A stretch of DNA of 64,000 bases from Hirsutella rhossiliensis (GCF_020360975.1 NW_025408674.1:310001-374000), one strand, 5' to 3'; positions 1 through 9,650 are shown, counted from the stretch's first letter. Numbers and translations are program-made. The notes: generated by a model not told the origin, from the letters alone.

Positions 1-5
1 GATTG

Positions 6-1035
6 TTATTTCGTGGCCGTTATTGCCGATAACGATCCACGGGCCGGTCCAGCCGTCAGCCTCTCTCCACGAGGACCTCGCTCTGCAGGAAGCTCTGCAG
101 CGCGCTCTACATTTGGTCCATTCCTCGTGTTGAGGGCATCTCTAACCTGACGGGCAGCGGCAGCACGGTGCAGGGCTGCCATGGCTTTCCGAATAGCCTC
201 TGCGCGCTTGATCATAGGGGGAGAGGGCGGTGAATCGTGGTTGATTCGTGGGTATGCGCCGAAGACGAGGAGGGTAGGGACAAGGCCATCCGGGCCGGCT
301 GTGTCATTGACTGCCTTTACAGCCATTTGGAGGAGGGCATCTGGGCTTCTCGACTCACCCAACTCTGCTTGGAGGATATCGTAGGCGCGGCGGAGGGCCG
401 TGTGCCTTTTCTACCTTTCCAATCGAGTTGTGGGCTTCGATAGGCACCTGCCTGCAAGTGATACCCATCAGCGATGCCTCTTTTTGGAACTCCTCTGCTG
501 CAAAGTTAGTGCCGGCATCGTGGCGCATAAAGTCCGGGGGGCCTTGGTAGGTGTCTATCCACAGCATCCGTAGCGTTTCCCAGGTGTCTCGGGCGGTCAT
601 CGAGGGAGGAACCTGGCGCCTTGGAACGCTGTGGCTTCGTCGATCACGTGTAGCACAGGCTTTCCGCCTATTTGGACTACATCCGCGGTTATCTCGAAAT
701 TGAACTCGCGGTCGTCTCTAAGGGTAAACCTGAAGCGTTGGGGAGGTGCCGTTGATTTGACAGTGGTGGCACATCCTCGTGATCTCACGGATTGACTGCT
801 CATCAATATCATCATGCCCGGCACATCTAAGCAGTCGGTGGAGTCTAGCTGTGGCCGGGTGACCGAATCGTCGGTGAAGTCGTCGCAATTCGCGTTCGGT
901 CAGGAATACTCTCGCAGTCTCTTCTTCACCTAGATGGAACCATGCGTGGCCCCATTTACGTACTGCGGGAACGCGAATGTCATCGCGGACGACTTCGTTG
1001 GTCTGATTGTTGAAAAACAAGCCTAGCCGGTCCAT
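6..1035 (-). pseudogene. copia pol fragment: GAG-pre-integrase and integrase core
   Basis: Four open pieces in different frames give one protein in order. Piece 718-1,035 has the pre-integrase zinc site (HRRFGHP, then CHHC). Piece 597-824 holds the first catalytic Asp (EITADVV). Piece 355-600 holds the second Asp (RHDAGTN) and the Glu region (GKVEKAH) of the DDE triad. Piece 6-362 is the region after the triad (VNDTAGPDGLVPTLLVFG), typical of fungal copia polyproteins. The enzyme would insert element cDNA into the genome. At least three frame shifts make it non-functional as read. It continues downstream of the Gag-protease frame and leads off the left edge. Confidence 0.8.
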
Positions 1036-1040
1036 ATCGG

Positions 1041-2384
1041 CTAGGGAGAGGAGGAACGGGGTCTTAGTGGGAAGAACGTGAAATCAACGGGCCCGAATGC
1101 CGTGCGAATCGCGGTCGCACCGACAGACACAATCCGGGGTCCATCTCCAAAGGAGATGCCTGCCTGGCCTGCGCGGGTGGTATCGAGGGTAGCGCAGTGG
1201 TCTTCGCGCTGCCAGGCATGGAATTGGTCTAGGCCAGCGGTTGAAACGTCGGAAGCACCTGTGTCGAGCATGATGCCCTGATAACGCGTTGTGTAACGGT
1301 CATCGACAAGGAATTGTTGTGCCGGGGCCTTTTGAGGAGCGCTATAGGCATCTTCCTTAGTCAGACGGTGTAAAACAGCGTAATCTGCGAGGAATGATTG
1401 CGTGAAGAACAGCGAGCCAATCGCTGGGTCTTCATCGTCAATTTCATTGGCAGTATCATAGTCAGGGACAGGGGTCTCGTCAAGTTCATGACCTTCGAAT
1501 TCGGCGAGGAACATGGCGAAGTCCGGGGTCGTGTCGGAGGCATTGTGGGCATTAAGGAAATACATCCGTGATTGTTTCCGTTCTTCTATGGTATGCTTGG
1601 TAGACCAACAGCCAGCTTTGCCGCAGATGAAGCACGCCTTCTTTCTCTGCGGCTGTCGTTTGGGGTTCGCGCTGTTATTGTTGCGGAAGGGGGGTCTATT
1701 CTGTTGATACTTGCGGTCGGTATACCATTGGGTGCTACCGTTGTCCGTGATCGCAAGTTCAATAGAGGCGCGGAGGTCGGCAAAGAGTTGTTCGCAATGG
1801 GCGGGGGCTTTGTACAAGGCTTGCTTGAGCTCAGGCGTTCCACGGCAAGCGCGGATGACTGCGTTGCGGAGGTTGCTTTCGCCAGCTATTTCCGGCCCAA
1901 TCGCTCGTTGACACAATTGGAGCTTGTCAAGCATTATATCAAGCACAGCGTGGAGGTCCTTGTCACTGTGCTTGCTACGGACACTGTTGAAGGTGATAGT
2001 TGACCAGTCCGTATGGTAATGCTCCAGATTCACGTTGGTATCGAAATGTTGCTTAAGTTGTCGGTAAGCGGCGGCGAACGTGAGGTCTGGGTCAAGATAA
2101 AGGTCATAGTAGGTCTTTGCTCGACCTGTAAGGGCGCGGGGGAGAAAGGCGTGTAGCTGGCTCTCGGGGACTTCAACCGAACGGCAGGTGGTTAGGAAGT
2201 TCCTGATCTTATCGTCAAGGAGATCGTAAGGTTGACCTGAGTAGGCATCTTCCTTATTCCAAATCTTGACGAAGAGGGCGAGAGTCTGGGCATTGGTCGG
2301 GGTGTTCGGCACGTCTCGTGGTGGCAATGTGCGGTATGGGGTGTATTGTGGCGGATCTGACTTGGCTCTTGGGGGAATCGCCAC
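1041..2384 (-). CDS. copia Gag with CCHC knuckle and aspartic protease, 447 codons open
   Basis: This is the longest open frame of the copia element. Residues about 30-210 are a helical Gag region (retrotrans_gag-like, RALTGRAKTYYDLYL, then a long charged stretch). Around residue 245 is a zinc knuckle (CFICGKAGCWSTKH), which in this family binds element RNA. Around residue 370 is the protease active site (GIMLDTGASDVS, the DTG triad). The first Met is used as start, but the Gag N-terminus evidently lies upstream in other frames (2,390-2,888), so this ATG is probably internal. The frame is lost at 1,041, just before the pre-integrase domain. Substrate of the protease would be the Gag-Pol polyprotein itself. 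Confidence 0.8.
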   Translation of the reverse strand: MAIPPRAKSDPPQYTPYRTLPPRDVPNTPTNAQTLALFVKIWNKEDAYSGQPYDLLDDKIRNFLTTCRSVEVPESQLHAFLPRALTGRAKTYYDLYLDPDLTFAAAYRQLKQHFDTNVNLEHYHTDWSTITFNSVRSKHSDKDLHAVLDIMLDKLQLCQRAIGPEIAGESNLRNAVIRACRGTPELKQALYKAPAHCEQLFADLRASIELAITDNGSTQWYTDRKYQQNRPPFRNNNSANPKRQPQRKKACFICGKAGCWSTKHTIEERKQSRMYFLNAHNASDTTPDFAMFLAEFEGHELDETPVPDYDTANEIDDEDPAIGSLFFTQSFLADYAVLHRLTKEDAYSAPQKAPAQQFLVDDRYTTRYQGIMLDTGASDVSTAGLDQFHAWQREDHCATLDTTRAGQAGISFGDGPRIVSVGATAIRTAFGPVDFTFFPLRPRSSSP

Positions 2385-2666
2385 TGAATTGGGGTAGGTA
2401 ATAGGGAGCTGGTGTTACCTGGGAGCTATCCTTGTGCGGTGAGGAAGGTGTAGCTCGTCGGAGCGTTTGTAAAAGCGGTTGGGGTGACGGATTGAGTGGC
2501 CTGCTGGACAGGTTGTACAGGCGGTTGAATAGGTGGTGAGAGGGGCAAAGGGATCGCTGCGGGCACGGGTTGTGCTCCTTCGTCGATGGAGGTGACCGGG
2601 GTATCCTGGGTTTCCCAATATTCTTCGGTGACGAGGAAGCGAGAAGATAGTCATGTCGGCATCTTC

Positions 2667-2888
2667 TCAAGGGCCAGTGATCACTTCCTTCGTACGAAGA
2701 TAGTTGACGAATGCAGCTCGAATCGTTGGCTCAATCCTTCCGAAGAGTGCACTATTCCATCCTTCGAAGTGCTCTTGGAACATAATAAGAGTGTCGATTC
2801 TCCCTACATTGGCTCTCTCATAGTCGGTCCACGCACGGGCGAGTTGTGTGATCAGGTGGCGTGGCGTTGGCTCTTCCTCTGGGTTCAC
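2667..2888 (-). pseudogene. copia Gag N-terminal segment
   Basis: A 73-codon piece (TPRHLITQLARAWTDYERAN...) in line with the Gag frame below it, separated by a frame break near 2,667 and a Pro/Gln-rich linker in another frame (about 2,420-2,650). The helical, charged composition suits a Gag N-terminus. The assignment is by position and orientation; no motif in it is diagnostic. Confidence 0.5.
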
Positions 2889-3161
2889 AGGGGTATGCCA
2901 GAGGATAGGTCAATGTCTGACAGGTCGATCGGTATGCCAGTATATTTGTCCAGCCATCCTTGCACTCTCTCCTGGCTTGGGGATCGCGAGCAATATAGAT
3001 AGTAGGGACGGGGTATTACTACTGCCTCCCGGGGCACTGCTGCTAGGTCCTGCAGACATAGTGTCGGAGGTGAATGGTAGTAATCAATTGTACTGATTAA
3101 AGCACAATCGCGAGGAGTCGGAATGCGTTGCTGACGCAGCTAAGCTATGTCTTTTCCTTTC

Positions 3162-3425
3162 CTTCGAACGGTCGGTGAGTTGCTCGGCGGAACGGCAGTT
3201 AGGAATAGCAATAGGTTAGCCGTAGGTTCTGCTTCTTTCTTCCGAACGGCACAGTGAGTTGAAGGCGGATCGGAATAAGGAGTGTCTCCTGCTCTTAGCA
3301 CAAACTTGTCGTCTTCGAACGGTCGGTGAGTTGCTCGGCGGAACGAATCACGGAGTTTGTCTCTTCTACCCGTAGAGGAAAGTATCACTTTCTCCGAACG
3401 GCACGGTGAATTGCAGGCGGATCAG
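3162..3425 (+). repeat. four diverged 33-base motifs at a period of 72-80 bases
   Basis: Motifs begin at 3,162, 3,241, 3,313 and 3,393. The first and third are nearly identical (CTTCGAACGGTCGGTGAG then TTGCTCGGCGGAACG). The second and fourth are a variant (TCCGAACGGCAC, GTGA, GGCGGATC). The alternation suggests duplication of a two-motif unit of about 152 bases. It lies in the likely leader or LTR of the copia element. Confidence 0.75.
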
Positions 3426-3774
3426 ATCGGTGACTCTTCGTCTACCTTGCTGCTCTGTGGCTCCTTCGGGACCTGGAACCACTGATCAGTGATGGTAGGC
3501 ACCTATGTGCCTACAGATACGCATGCGCACAAGCTGTAGGCTGAGTCACAGTCACGACAGGTAGGGTAACCGGTGATGACTTCAATTGTAACTAACTAGG
3601 GAAGGAAGCTATTCACAAGAAACGGAATGTGCACCCGGTAATGGGGGCATGCAGCCGGGGCTGCGTGCCCTGATCGCGGGGTAGGGTGTCACGTGGGAGT
3701 CGTGCATGAACCGTGATGGTATCCCGATTGCACGGGTTACTCAGCAGGTTAGTATTCCAACAGGAGGAGTTTTC

Positions 3775-3783
3775 TATATAAAG
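3775..3783 (+). promoter_or_regulatory. TATA-like box (TATATAAAG), possibly inside a decayed LTR
   Basis: A good TATA match followed by about 150 bases of C/T-rich leader-like sequence, an arrangement usual for fungal LTR U3/R regions. It points right, opposite to the copia genes, so it may belong to a separate decayed LTR. Confidence 0.35.
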
Positions 3784-3999
3784 GGACTTATGTCTACTAC
3801 ATATCCTTTTCTTAAGCAAGCTTTCTAGCTACTCTCTAAGCAATACAACTACTAAGATCACCTCTTTACCCATCTTCCTACCTACCTTCCTATCCGTCGT
3901 ACGGACACTAAGTAATCTTAGTGAAAAGTGTCGGCAACTAAGTGATTTACCGGTGATCTGCCGGATCCCGTGGCCCGCCGGATTTACACCACAAAAGCC

Positions 4000-4078
4000 G
4001 CCTCCATGGTGTAGTGGTGACACGTCTGGAGCCTCTGCGTCCGTCGCAGAGGGGTCGGTTCGAAGCCGGCTGGAGGCA
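4000..4078 (+). repeat. tRNA-like head, unit 1
   Basis: GCCTCCA pairs with TGGAGGC as an acceptor stem. Box A is TGGTGTAGTGGT, box B is GGTTCGAAGCC, and the T-arm is a clean 5-base stem. Four extra bases lie in the central hairpin compared with the other heads. Confidence 0.65.
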
Positions 4079-4490
4079 CCCCTGGTGAAACAGGGTACAC
4101 CCGGGTTCCCCGCTCGTCAAAGGGGGCAGCGTCATGAGAGAACATCAGTTCACAACGTCACGTTCAATGAAGACCCATTCGGTAATTCGGTGATAGAAGA
4201 ATTCGTCAAGTACAATCGGCGTACCAACCACCATCAACAATAACACATCCAGCTTCGTCTTCGACAAATCGCGCTTCAGTTGCTGAGAATAGGATGCTGA
4301 ACACTTGGAGAAATTGACCTTCAAGCAGGTCTGTCAGGAAGCAAACAGTGGAATGGTTGGCGCAGCGTAAGCAGATCCGTGGGGCTTGGGGTGTCATGCA
4401 TCAGTGTATCGAAGCGTCAATAGTCAGAAGGTCTAGGCCCTATTAGAGTCATTCTCCGGGCGTAATAAACACACACACACCACAAAAGCC

Positions 4491-4565
4491 GCCTCCATGG
4501 CGTAGTGGTGACACGTCTGGAGCCTCTGCGTCGCAGAGGGGTCGGTTCGAAGCCGGCTGGAGGCA
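4491..4565 (+). repeat. tRNA-like head, unit 2
   Basis: It is exactly 75 bases with a 7-base acceptor stem and a 5-base T stem. The central hairpin CCTCTGC/GCAGAGG starts about six bases late and the variable loop is one base. It is therefore a degenerate tRNA fold, not a usable tRNA. Box A TGGCGTAGTGGT and box B GGTTCGAAGCC are intact. Confidence 0.65.
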
Positions 4566-4907
4566 CCCCTGAGCGAACAGGGTACACCCGGGTTCCCGCC
4601 CGTCAACAGGGAACAGCGTCATGAGAGAACACAATCGGCGTACCAACCACCATCAATGACTAACACAACCACGCTTCAACTTCGACACATCGCGCTTCAG
4701 TTGCTGGGAATAGGATGCTGAACACTTGGAGAAATTGACCTTCAAGCAGGTCTGTCATGGAGCGAACAGTGGAGTGGTTGGCGCAGCGTAAGATGATATG
4801 TGGGGCTTGGGGTGTCATGCATCAGTGTATCGAACCGTCAATAGCCAGAACGTCTAGGCCCTATAGGGACCTCCCTCCGGGCGAAATAAATCCATACCAC
4901 AAAAGCC

Positions 4908-4982
4908 GCCTCCATGGCGTAGTGGTGACACGTCTGGAGCCTCTGCGTCGCAGAGGGGTCGGTTCGAAGCCGGCTGGAGGCA
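4908..4982 (+). repeat. tRNA-like head, unit 3
   Basis: Same 75-base head as unit 2, with both Pol III boxes intact. The upstream tail of unit 2 ends in CCATACCAC just before it. Confidence 0.65.
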
Positions 4983-5339
4983 CCCCTGGGCGAACAGGGC
5001 ACACCCGGGTTCCCGCCCGTCAACAGGGAACAGCGTCATGAGAAAACACAATCGGCGTACCAACCACCATCAATGACTAACACAACCACGCTTCAACTTC
5101 GACACATCGCGCTTCAGTTGCTGGGAATAGGATGCTGAACACTTGGAGAAATTGACCTTCAAGCAGGTCTGTCATGAAGCGAAAACAGTGGTACGGTTGG
5201 CGCAGCGTAAGATGATCTGTGGGGCTTGGGGAGTCAAGGAACAAACGTGTTGAACTGTACTCTAGACAGTGTAAAGGCCTTATAGGGACCTCCCTCCGGG
5301 CGAAATAAATCCTACTACTACTACTACCACAAAAGCCTT

Positions 5340-5414
5340 GCCTCCATGGCGTAGTGGTGACACGTCTGGAGCCTCTGCGTCGCAGAGGGGTCGGTTCGAA
5401 GCCGGCTGGAGGCA
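5340..5414 (+). repeat. tRNA-like head, unit 4
   Basis: Same head, with boxes A and B intact. The preceding tail carries a five-fold (TAC) run, as expected of a SINE tail microsatellite. Confidence 0.65.
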
Positions 5415-5712
5415 CCCCTGGTGAAACAGGGCACACCCGGGTTCCCGCCCGTCAACAGGGAACAGCGTCATGAGAAAAAACACAATCGGCGTACCAACCA
5501 CCATCGATGACAAACACAACCACGCTTCAACTTCGACACATCGCGCTTCAGTTGCTGGGAATAGGATGCTGAACACTTGGAGAAATTGACCTTCAAGCAG
5601 GTCTGTCATGGAGCAAAACAGTGGTACGGTTGGCGCAGCGTAAGATGATCTGTGGGGCTTGGGGAGTCAAGGAACAAACGTGCGGAACTGTACTCTAGAC
5701 TGTGTAAAGGCC

Positions 5713-5855
5713 TTATAGGGACCTCCCTCCGGGCGAAATAAATCCTACTACTACCACAAAAGCCTTATAGGGAACTCCCTCCGGGCGAAATAAATCCTAC
5801 CACAAAAGGCATAGGGACCTCCCTCCGGGCGAAATAAATCCTACCTACCTACCAC
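5713..5855 (+). repeat. three tail-only modules of the SINE-like unit
   Basis: Modules of about 46-51 bases at 5,713, 5,764 and 5,810 repeat only the unit's 3' end (ATAGGGAACTCCCTCCGGGC or close variants, then AAATAAATCCTAC) without head or body. This is tandem growth of the tail alone. Confidence 0.7.
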
Positions 5856-5856
5856 A

Positions 5857-6687
5857 CGTTCGCGGTGGAGGGCGCGTGCCTGGTGAGACACAATCTGCGA
5901 GTGGGAAAGTTCGTCCTCGATCTATTCCCCGCTCGGTTGGTGGTCCGCACCCGTCCGGGCCGTCCCGGGCATCTCGGCCACCCATAAACACGGGGCACCT
6001 GTCCCAGACCCCATTGGCCTGCGAGGACCACGTCCTGCCACGTGTCGTTAGAGTCGCGTTGCAGCCCTGGCCACGACCATGACTCCTGGTGGGAAAGTTG
6101 GAAAATACGGCCCCCGCCGGGTCCTAAGCATCCTCGTCGCTATCCTCCACACCGTGTCGGCGCTGAACAACGCTTACAGGTGCACGGGGGCATGGGCAGC
6201 GGCGTGGCTTGCGATCCATTGTGAGCGACACCATTGTGCCCAGATCCTGATCAATGCGCCTGGTTCGGGACATGGGGTCGGCTGGTCTGTCGGTACCTCG
6301 AGTCCGGATCCCGGAGTCCGGGTTGCGAGCGGGCTGGCGTCACTCACATTGCGGGAACAGACCGCGGAGATCAACTGCAATCTGTGCCCGGGCACATATC
6401 CTGAAATTGGCATACCAAACCTAATCCAACAGCACCCTGCTCAGAGCCCGGTGAGATCTTACTGTACCCTGTTTGCGCGGGCCGCTTGACCCGTCCCGGC
6501 CGCGCCGCAGCGGTTAGCCGGCAGCCGTTGCTGGGGACCGTCGCAGGGTACTGGGGTCGCTTGGGTTCCCGTGGAAGTGCTGGATACTGAGCGGGATGCC
6601 CCCCAAGGTACGGGCGCCTGTAGGCCAGACTGTCTCAAAACGCATTTTGGAAGAAAATTTGTCATTACGTATACCCTACTGTGACCA
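5857..6687. other. GC-rich stretch without a recognised gene
   Basis: Short open frames on both strands show no motif I recognise and no agreement on one strand. Probably old element sequence or leader of the LINE that follows. Confidence 0.4.
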
Positions 6688-6689
6688 TA

Positions 6690-7110
6690 CTTGGGGGACT
6701 AAAATCCGTCCCGATTCCCGCGCAAGAGCACAGAGAATGATGCAACTCAACTGATTGTAGGCAGCCTAGGCACCGTCCAGTACCAGGGCAGTGCCAAGTA
6801 CCTGACGGATCTTCCACGGGCGCTCTCCACAGCTCTCAGGCAGGTTGTATTGTCTCCACATCTGCCCGGTTTCATGGAGTCTATGGAGTACAAACATTAC
6901 GAGACCATAACGTATGACTGAATGATAAATGCAAAAGCTGCAGTTTTAAAACAGTGGCAGCTCTATCTAAACTACATAGTACTGCTGATATCAAGCAGCT
7001 CCGCGGCTGCCTCACTCAACTTGACGGATATCGAACGCAGTCGTGCGGCGCGGCTTGCTGCGTCGCTCACAGACTTGCGCGGGAATCGGGACGGATTTTA
7101 GTCCCCCAAG
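6690..7110 (+). mobile_element. 421-base MITE with 37-base perfect terminal inverted repeats and TA duplication
   Basis: The first 37 bases (CTTGGGGGACTAAAATCCGT, then CCCGATTCCCGCGCAAG) are the exact reverse complement of the last 37 (7,074-7,110). A TA lies immediately outside each end (6,688-6,689 and 7,111-7,112). TA duplications with such repeats are the mark of the Tc1/mariner superfamily. The 350-base interior encodes no transposase I can see, so it would depend on an enzyme supplied elsewhere. Confidence 0.9.
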
Positions 7111-7184
7111 TACCGTATACGACTACTCGTGCCCGCCCCACTTTTCTGGATTCCGGTTCACCTTCACCAGCCCAACGAACTGCG

Positions 7185-8761
7185 GGGAGGAACAGAAGAA
7201 CAATGCCGCGGAAGAGCAAGAACAGCACCAAGCGCAACTCGAACCAATTCGAGTTGCTCGATGACGAGGATGACGGTACGAACGATAATGTGGCCTGTGG
7301 CATCATTGTGGCCAATTCAACAAGCGCGGCCGACGTGACAAGGACCAGCGCCCGCGGTCGCCCCCTGAAACCGACACTGCAATTCGACCCAGAACCGCGC
7401 CCATCACGAAAGAAATCCGCCGTCCCGAAAGCGAAATCGACGAATTCCGACCCCAATGTCAACGAGGATTCATTGGCAAGAATCGAAGCTCTCCTGAAAC
7501 GCGTCGAGGAGCGGGCCGAAAGGGCGGAAAAACGCGTCGAGTCTCTGGAAGAGTTCATTCGAAACGAGCTCTTCCCACGCGTCGCTAGCCCTCCGAGTCC
7601 GCCACTCCAAGTGCGCCTCATCAGCAACAGCACCAGCACCTGCCACCTTCGCCACCACCCTCTCCGGTCCCAGGGCCACTGCCAGGCATTGGGTTGGACG
7701 TGAGTCGGGTCCTAGACAGCGACATAAAGGAAGGCAATGCCGGCACCATTCGTCGGCGCGCGAACGCTGCCCTTGAGAAGTTGGGTGTGACCTGCCTGGG
7801 CGTCAATTCTAAGAAACGGGCGTTTTCGGCTTCTCTTTCGAGAGACGGACGTCGATAAAGTACGGCAGAACGACACCTGGATAAAGACACACTTCGACAA
7901 GGGAACGCTATATGGGGAGCAGTGGTACCCTCTACGGGTTGATAGAGCACATCGCGGGGTTGCGACGGATGATATCGGATGCGCCGTGTTTGAGCGGATG
8001 AACGGGGTGAAAGTGCACAAGATGCGATGGCTCGGGACAGCGTCTGTCGACAAGGAATACCGCTCTCTAGTGGTACACCTGGATAAGAAAGAGGAGGTGG
8101 ACAGGTTGCTTGCAAAACGAACGGTTGAGATGGCGAATGGCGAGTGTGCATACACGCGACCATTCGTTCAGGACTTCAACCAGCGAGATGCTACCGTTGC
8201 CACCTCTACGGACACTTGCATTATCGCTGCAAGGCGCCAGCTCCGATCTGTGGACAGTGCGCCCAACCGGGCCATTCTGCGTCGACTTGCACCTCGGACG
8301 TTTTCAAGTGTGCAGCGTGCGGTGGAAAAGGAGCACACAAGGCTACAGATCCTGGGTGCCCGGTGTATCGCCGGGAACTCGCCAGTTACGACCGACGCCC
8401 TACTAACATACATCCTCTGTCTTAACCTTTTCTTTTCAGCACAAACCCTCTACCTATACCTGTGGTTGCCCCACAGCTGGTAGGTTAGCTACACCGGACG
8501 GCTGAAGGCAGGTGGACTCTTCGTCAAATGCGGCGGAGGAGAGTGGTCTGTACCTCATCAGACAGGCTCCAGAATTGGAAGGGACAGGTCAAATGAGCAA
8601 GAGACGGATTGAAGGATGTAAGAGAAATTCAGGCATTAGATCGGGACGAATTCCTTGGGCTCGGAACCGAGTATTGGACAACTCTAGATTAGGCTTAGCG
8701 AGTCTGACGCAGTGCCTCTGACTATCGTCAATGGCGGAATATACAAAAAAAAAAAAAAAAA
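7185..8761 (+). mobile_element. Tad-like LINE, internally deleted, with poly(A) tail and target duplication
   Basis: The unit begins 18 bases before the ORF1 ATG and ends in 17 A residues (8,745-8,761). The 11 bases ACGAACTGCGG occur just before it (7,174-7,184) and again at its end (8,761-8,771, sharing the last A). This fits the target-site duplication made by target-primed reverse transcription. It holds ORF1 and a 3' end but no endonuclease or reverse transcriptase, so most of ORF2 is gone. It sits inside an older LINE whose RNase H region continues after it. Confidence 0.75.
7203..8425 (+). pseudogene. LINE ORF1 (Gag-like, three zinc knuckles), frame-shifted
   Basis: Translation from ATG 7,203 gives a basic, acidic-patched N-terminus, then a heptad-like coiled coil (residues about 95-120, ALLKRVEERAERAEKRVESL). 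The frame is lost near 7,640 and resumes in others (GLDVSRVLDSDIKEGNAGTI; VDKVRQNDTWIKTHF; GCAVFERMNGVKVHKMRWL). The C-terminus (8,190-8,400) has three zinc knuckles: CYRCHLYGHLHYRC, CGQCAQPGHSASTC and a longer CAACGGKGAH...C. Three knuckles after a coiled coil are typical of ORF1 of Tad1/I-like fungal LINEs, an RNA-binding protein of the transposition particle. At least three frame shifts make it a pseudogene. Confidence 0.8.
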
Positions 8762-9310
8762 CGAACTGCGGCTATAAGAGCCATACGAGGCAGCCCATCG
8801 ATCTCGTCGCAAGCGGCTGCGGAGAAGTTCGCTGAGGCCGCGGCTCGACACGGAGATGTCAGCACGCGTTGGTGCCCCGGCCATACGGGGATCGCCGGCA
8901 ACGAGCGGGCCGACCAGCTAGCAAAGGAGGGCTGCCGGGCCGAGGGTCCGGACAGACCGCCGACCTACGCGAACATCAAGAGACAGGCCAAGGCTGCGGC
9001 CAGGCGCGACTTCCAGGACTGGTGGGCCGCGGGGCCCCGAGCAGCTACAAGAGCCTAGAGCTCAAGGCCTCGCTCGGGTGCCCCCGAGCTGCACACAAAC
9101 GACAGCACCTCCATCACCTGCTCGCTGCGAGGAGCGGGCACGGGGACTTCGCCGACTACCAGAGGTTTAACCACGAAGAGGCCCGGATCGAATGCTCTTG
9201 CGGGAGGAGAAAATCACCGACACACCCCTTCTACTGCCGGAAGGTAGGTACTCGACACCGCCTAAGGCTAGCCCCCACGGCGGGCAAGGCTATCAACCAG
9301 GCACTAGGAA
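8762..9310 (+). pseudogene. LINE ORF2 remnant: RNase H domain and C-terminal tail
   Basis: Frame TAAIRAIRGSPSISS, then HGDVSTRWCPGHTGIAGNER followed by ADQLAKEG, is the C-terminal half of the RNase H domain of Tad-like LINEs, with the conserved His and Asp (GHTGIAGNERAD). The usual tail region (DFQDWW, then a Cys/His-containing stretch) follows with frame shifts. The reading frame joins 7,113-7,184 if the nested LINE is removed, supporting that insertion. RNase H degrades the RNA strand of the RNA-DNA hybrid. The fragment is cut at 9,310 by a gypsy LTR. Confidence 0.75.
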
Positions 9311-9371
9311 TGTCAGGGCCCTACCTGGGACCCCTGGGTTACCGTGACACACCTGGGGATTACTACGGAAA
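9311..9371 (+). repeat. 61-base duplicate of an LTR start
   Basis: Bases 9,311-9,371 repeat 9,372-9,432 almost exactly (TGTCAGGGCCCTACCTGGGA onward). It is a partial tandem copy of the start of the LTR that follows. Confidence 0.75.
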
Positions 9372-9650
9372 TGTCAGGGCCCTACCTGGGACCCCTGGGT
9401 TACCGTGACACACCTGGGGACTACTACGGCACCCGCGGACGGGCACGGCACCCGCGGGCGGGCACGGGCACGGGCAGCTCCGACGGTAGGTACGGGCAGC
9501 CCCGTCATCCAGGTCCGAAGCGACAGGGAGGATATGAGGAGGTCACGGCGTTAGGAGTTATGTGGTTTTCTTTCCTCTTCATCTTAGTATTCTTTCGTTA
9601 CAGAGTATCTTGCTAGCTTTGTCTGCAGTCCCCTTTCGCTCGCCGTGACA
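9372..9650 (+). repeat. probable 5' LTR of the first gypsy element
   Basis: The stretch starts TGTCAGGG and ends GCCGTGACA, so it has short TGTCA/TGACA inverted ends, and lies directly upstream of a gypsy Gag-Pol. It contains a 19-base tandem (GGCACCCGCGGACGGGCAC, 9,429 onward). There is no intact 3' partner, because the element is cut at 14,676, so the ends are inferred. Confidence 0.5.

Larger units (their letters stand above)
1..2888 (-). mobile_element. Ty1/copia-like LTR retrotransposon, 5' two thirds, runs off the window
   Basis: Read on the minus strand the order is Gag (2,888 downward), a CCHC zinc knuckle, an aspartic protease, a GAG-pre-integrase zinc domain and an integrase core. 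Protease then integrase before any reverse transcriptase is the Ty1/copia order. RT and RNase H would lie left of base 1 and are not visible. The frame changes at about 2,667, 2,400, 1,040, 720, 600 and 360, so this copy is decayed or carries sequence errors. The 5' LTR should lie above 2,890, but I could not fix its ends. Confidence 0.85.
2889..3990. other. non-coding leader or LTR region of uncertain limits
   Basis: No convincing gene. The stretch separates the copia Gag from the tRNA-like array. It contains the periodic repeat at 3,162-3,425 and a TATA-like site at 3,775. By position it should include the copia 5' LTR and primer-binding site, but no clear TG...CA pair or tRNA-complementary site could be fixed by eye. 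Confidence 0.4.
3990..5856 (+). repeat. head-to-tail array of four tRNA-derived SINE-like units
   Basis: Four units begin at 4,000, 4,491, 4,908 and 5,340 (spacing 491, 417, 432). Each starts with a 75-79 base tRNA-like head with Pol III boxes A and B. An unrelated body of about 250-300 bases follows, then a tail (CCTCCCTCCGGGCGAAATAAATC) leading into a simple repeat (CA)n or (TAC)n and an ACCACAAAAGCC junction into the next head. Unit 1 has an extra 70-base segment at about 4,145-4,215. A tRNA head, unrelated body and simple-repeat tail define a SINE. The tandem order suggests insertion into tails or unequal exchange. Confidence 0.7.

Noticed and set aside
4460..4490. A CRISPR-like or phage repeat array at the tRNA-like units
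   Set aside because: Units are over 400 bases with Pol III boxes and simple-repeat tails, and the setting is eukaryotic.
4491..4565. A functional tRNA gene
   Set aside because: Acceptor and T stems fold well, but the central hairpin is displaced by six bases, the variable loop is one base and position 33 is not T. The identical head recurs in a tandem array with SINE-like tails.
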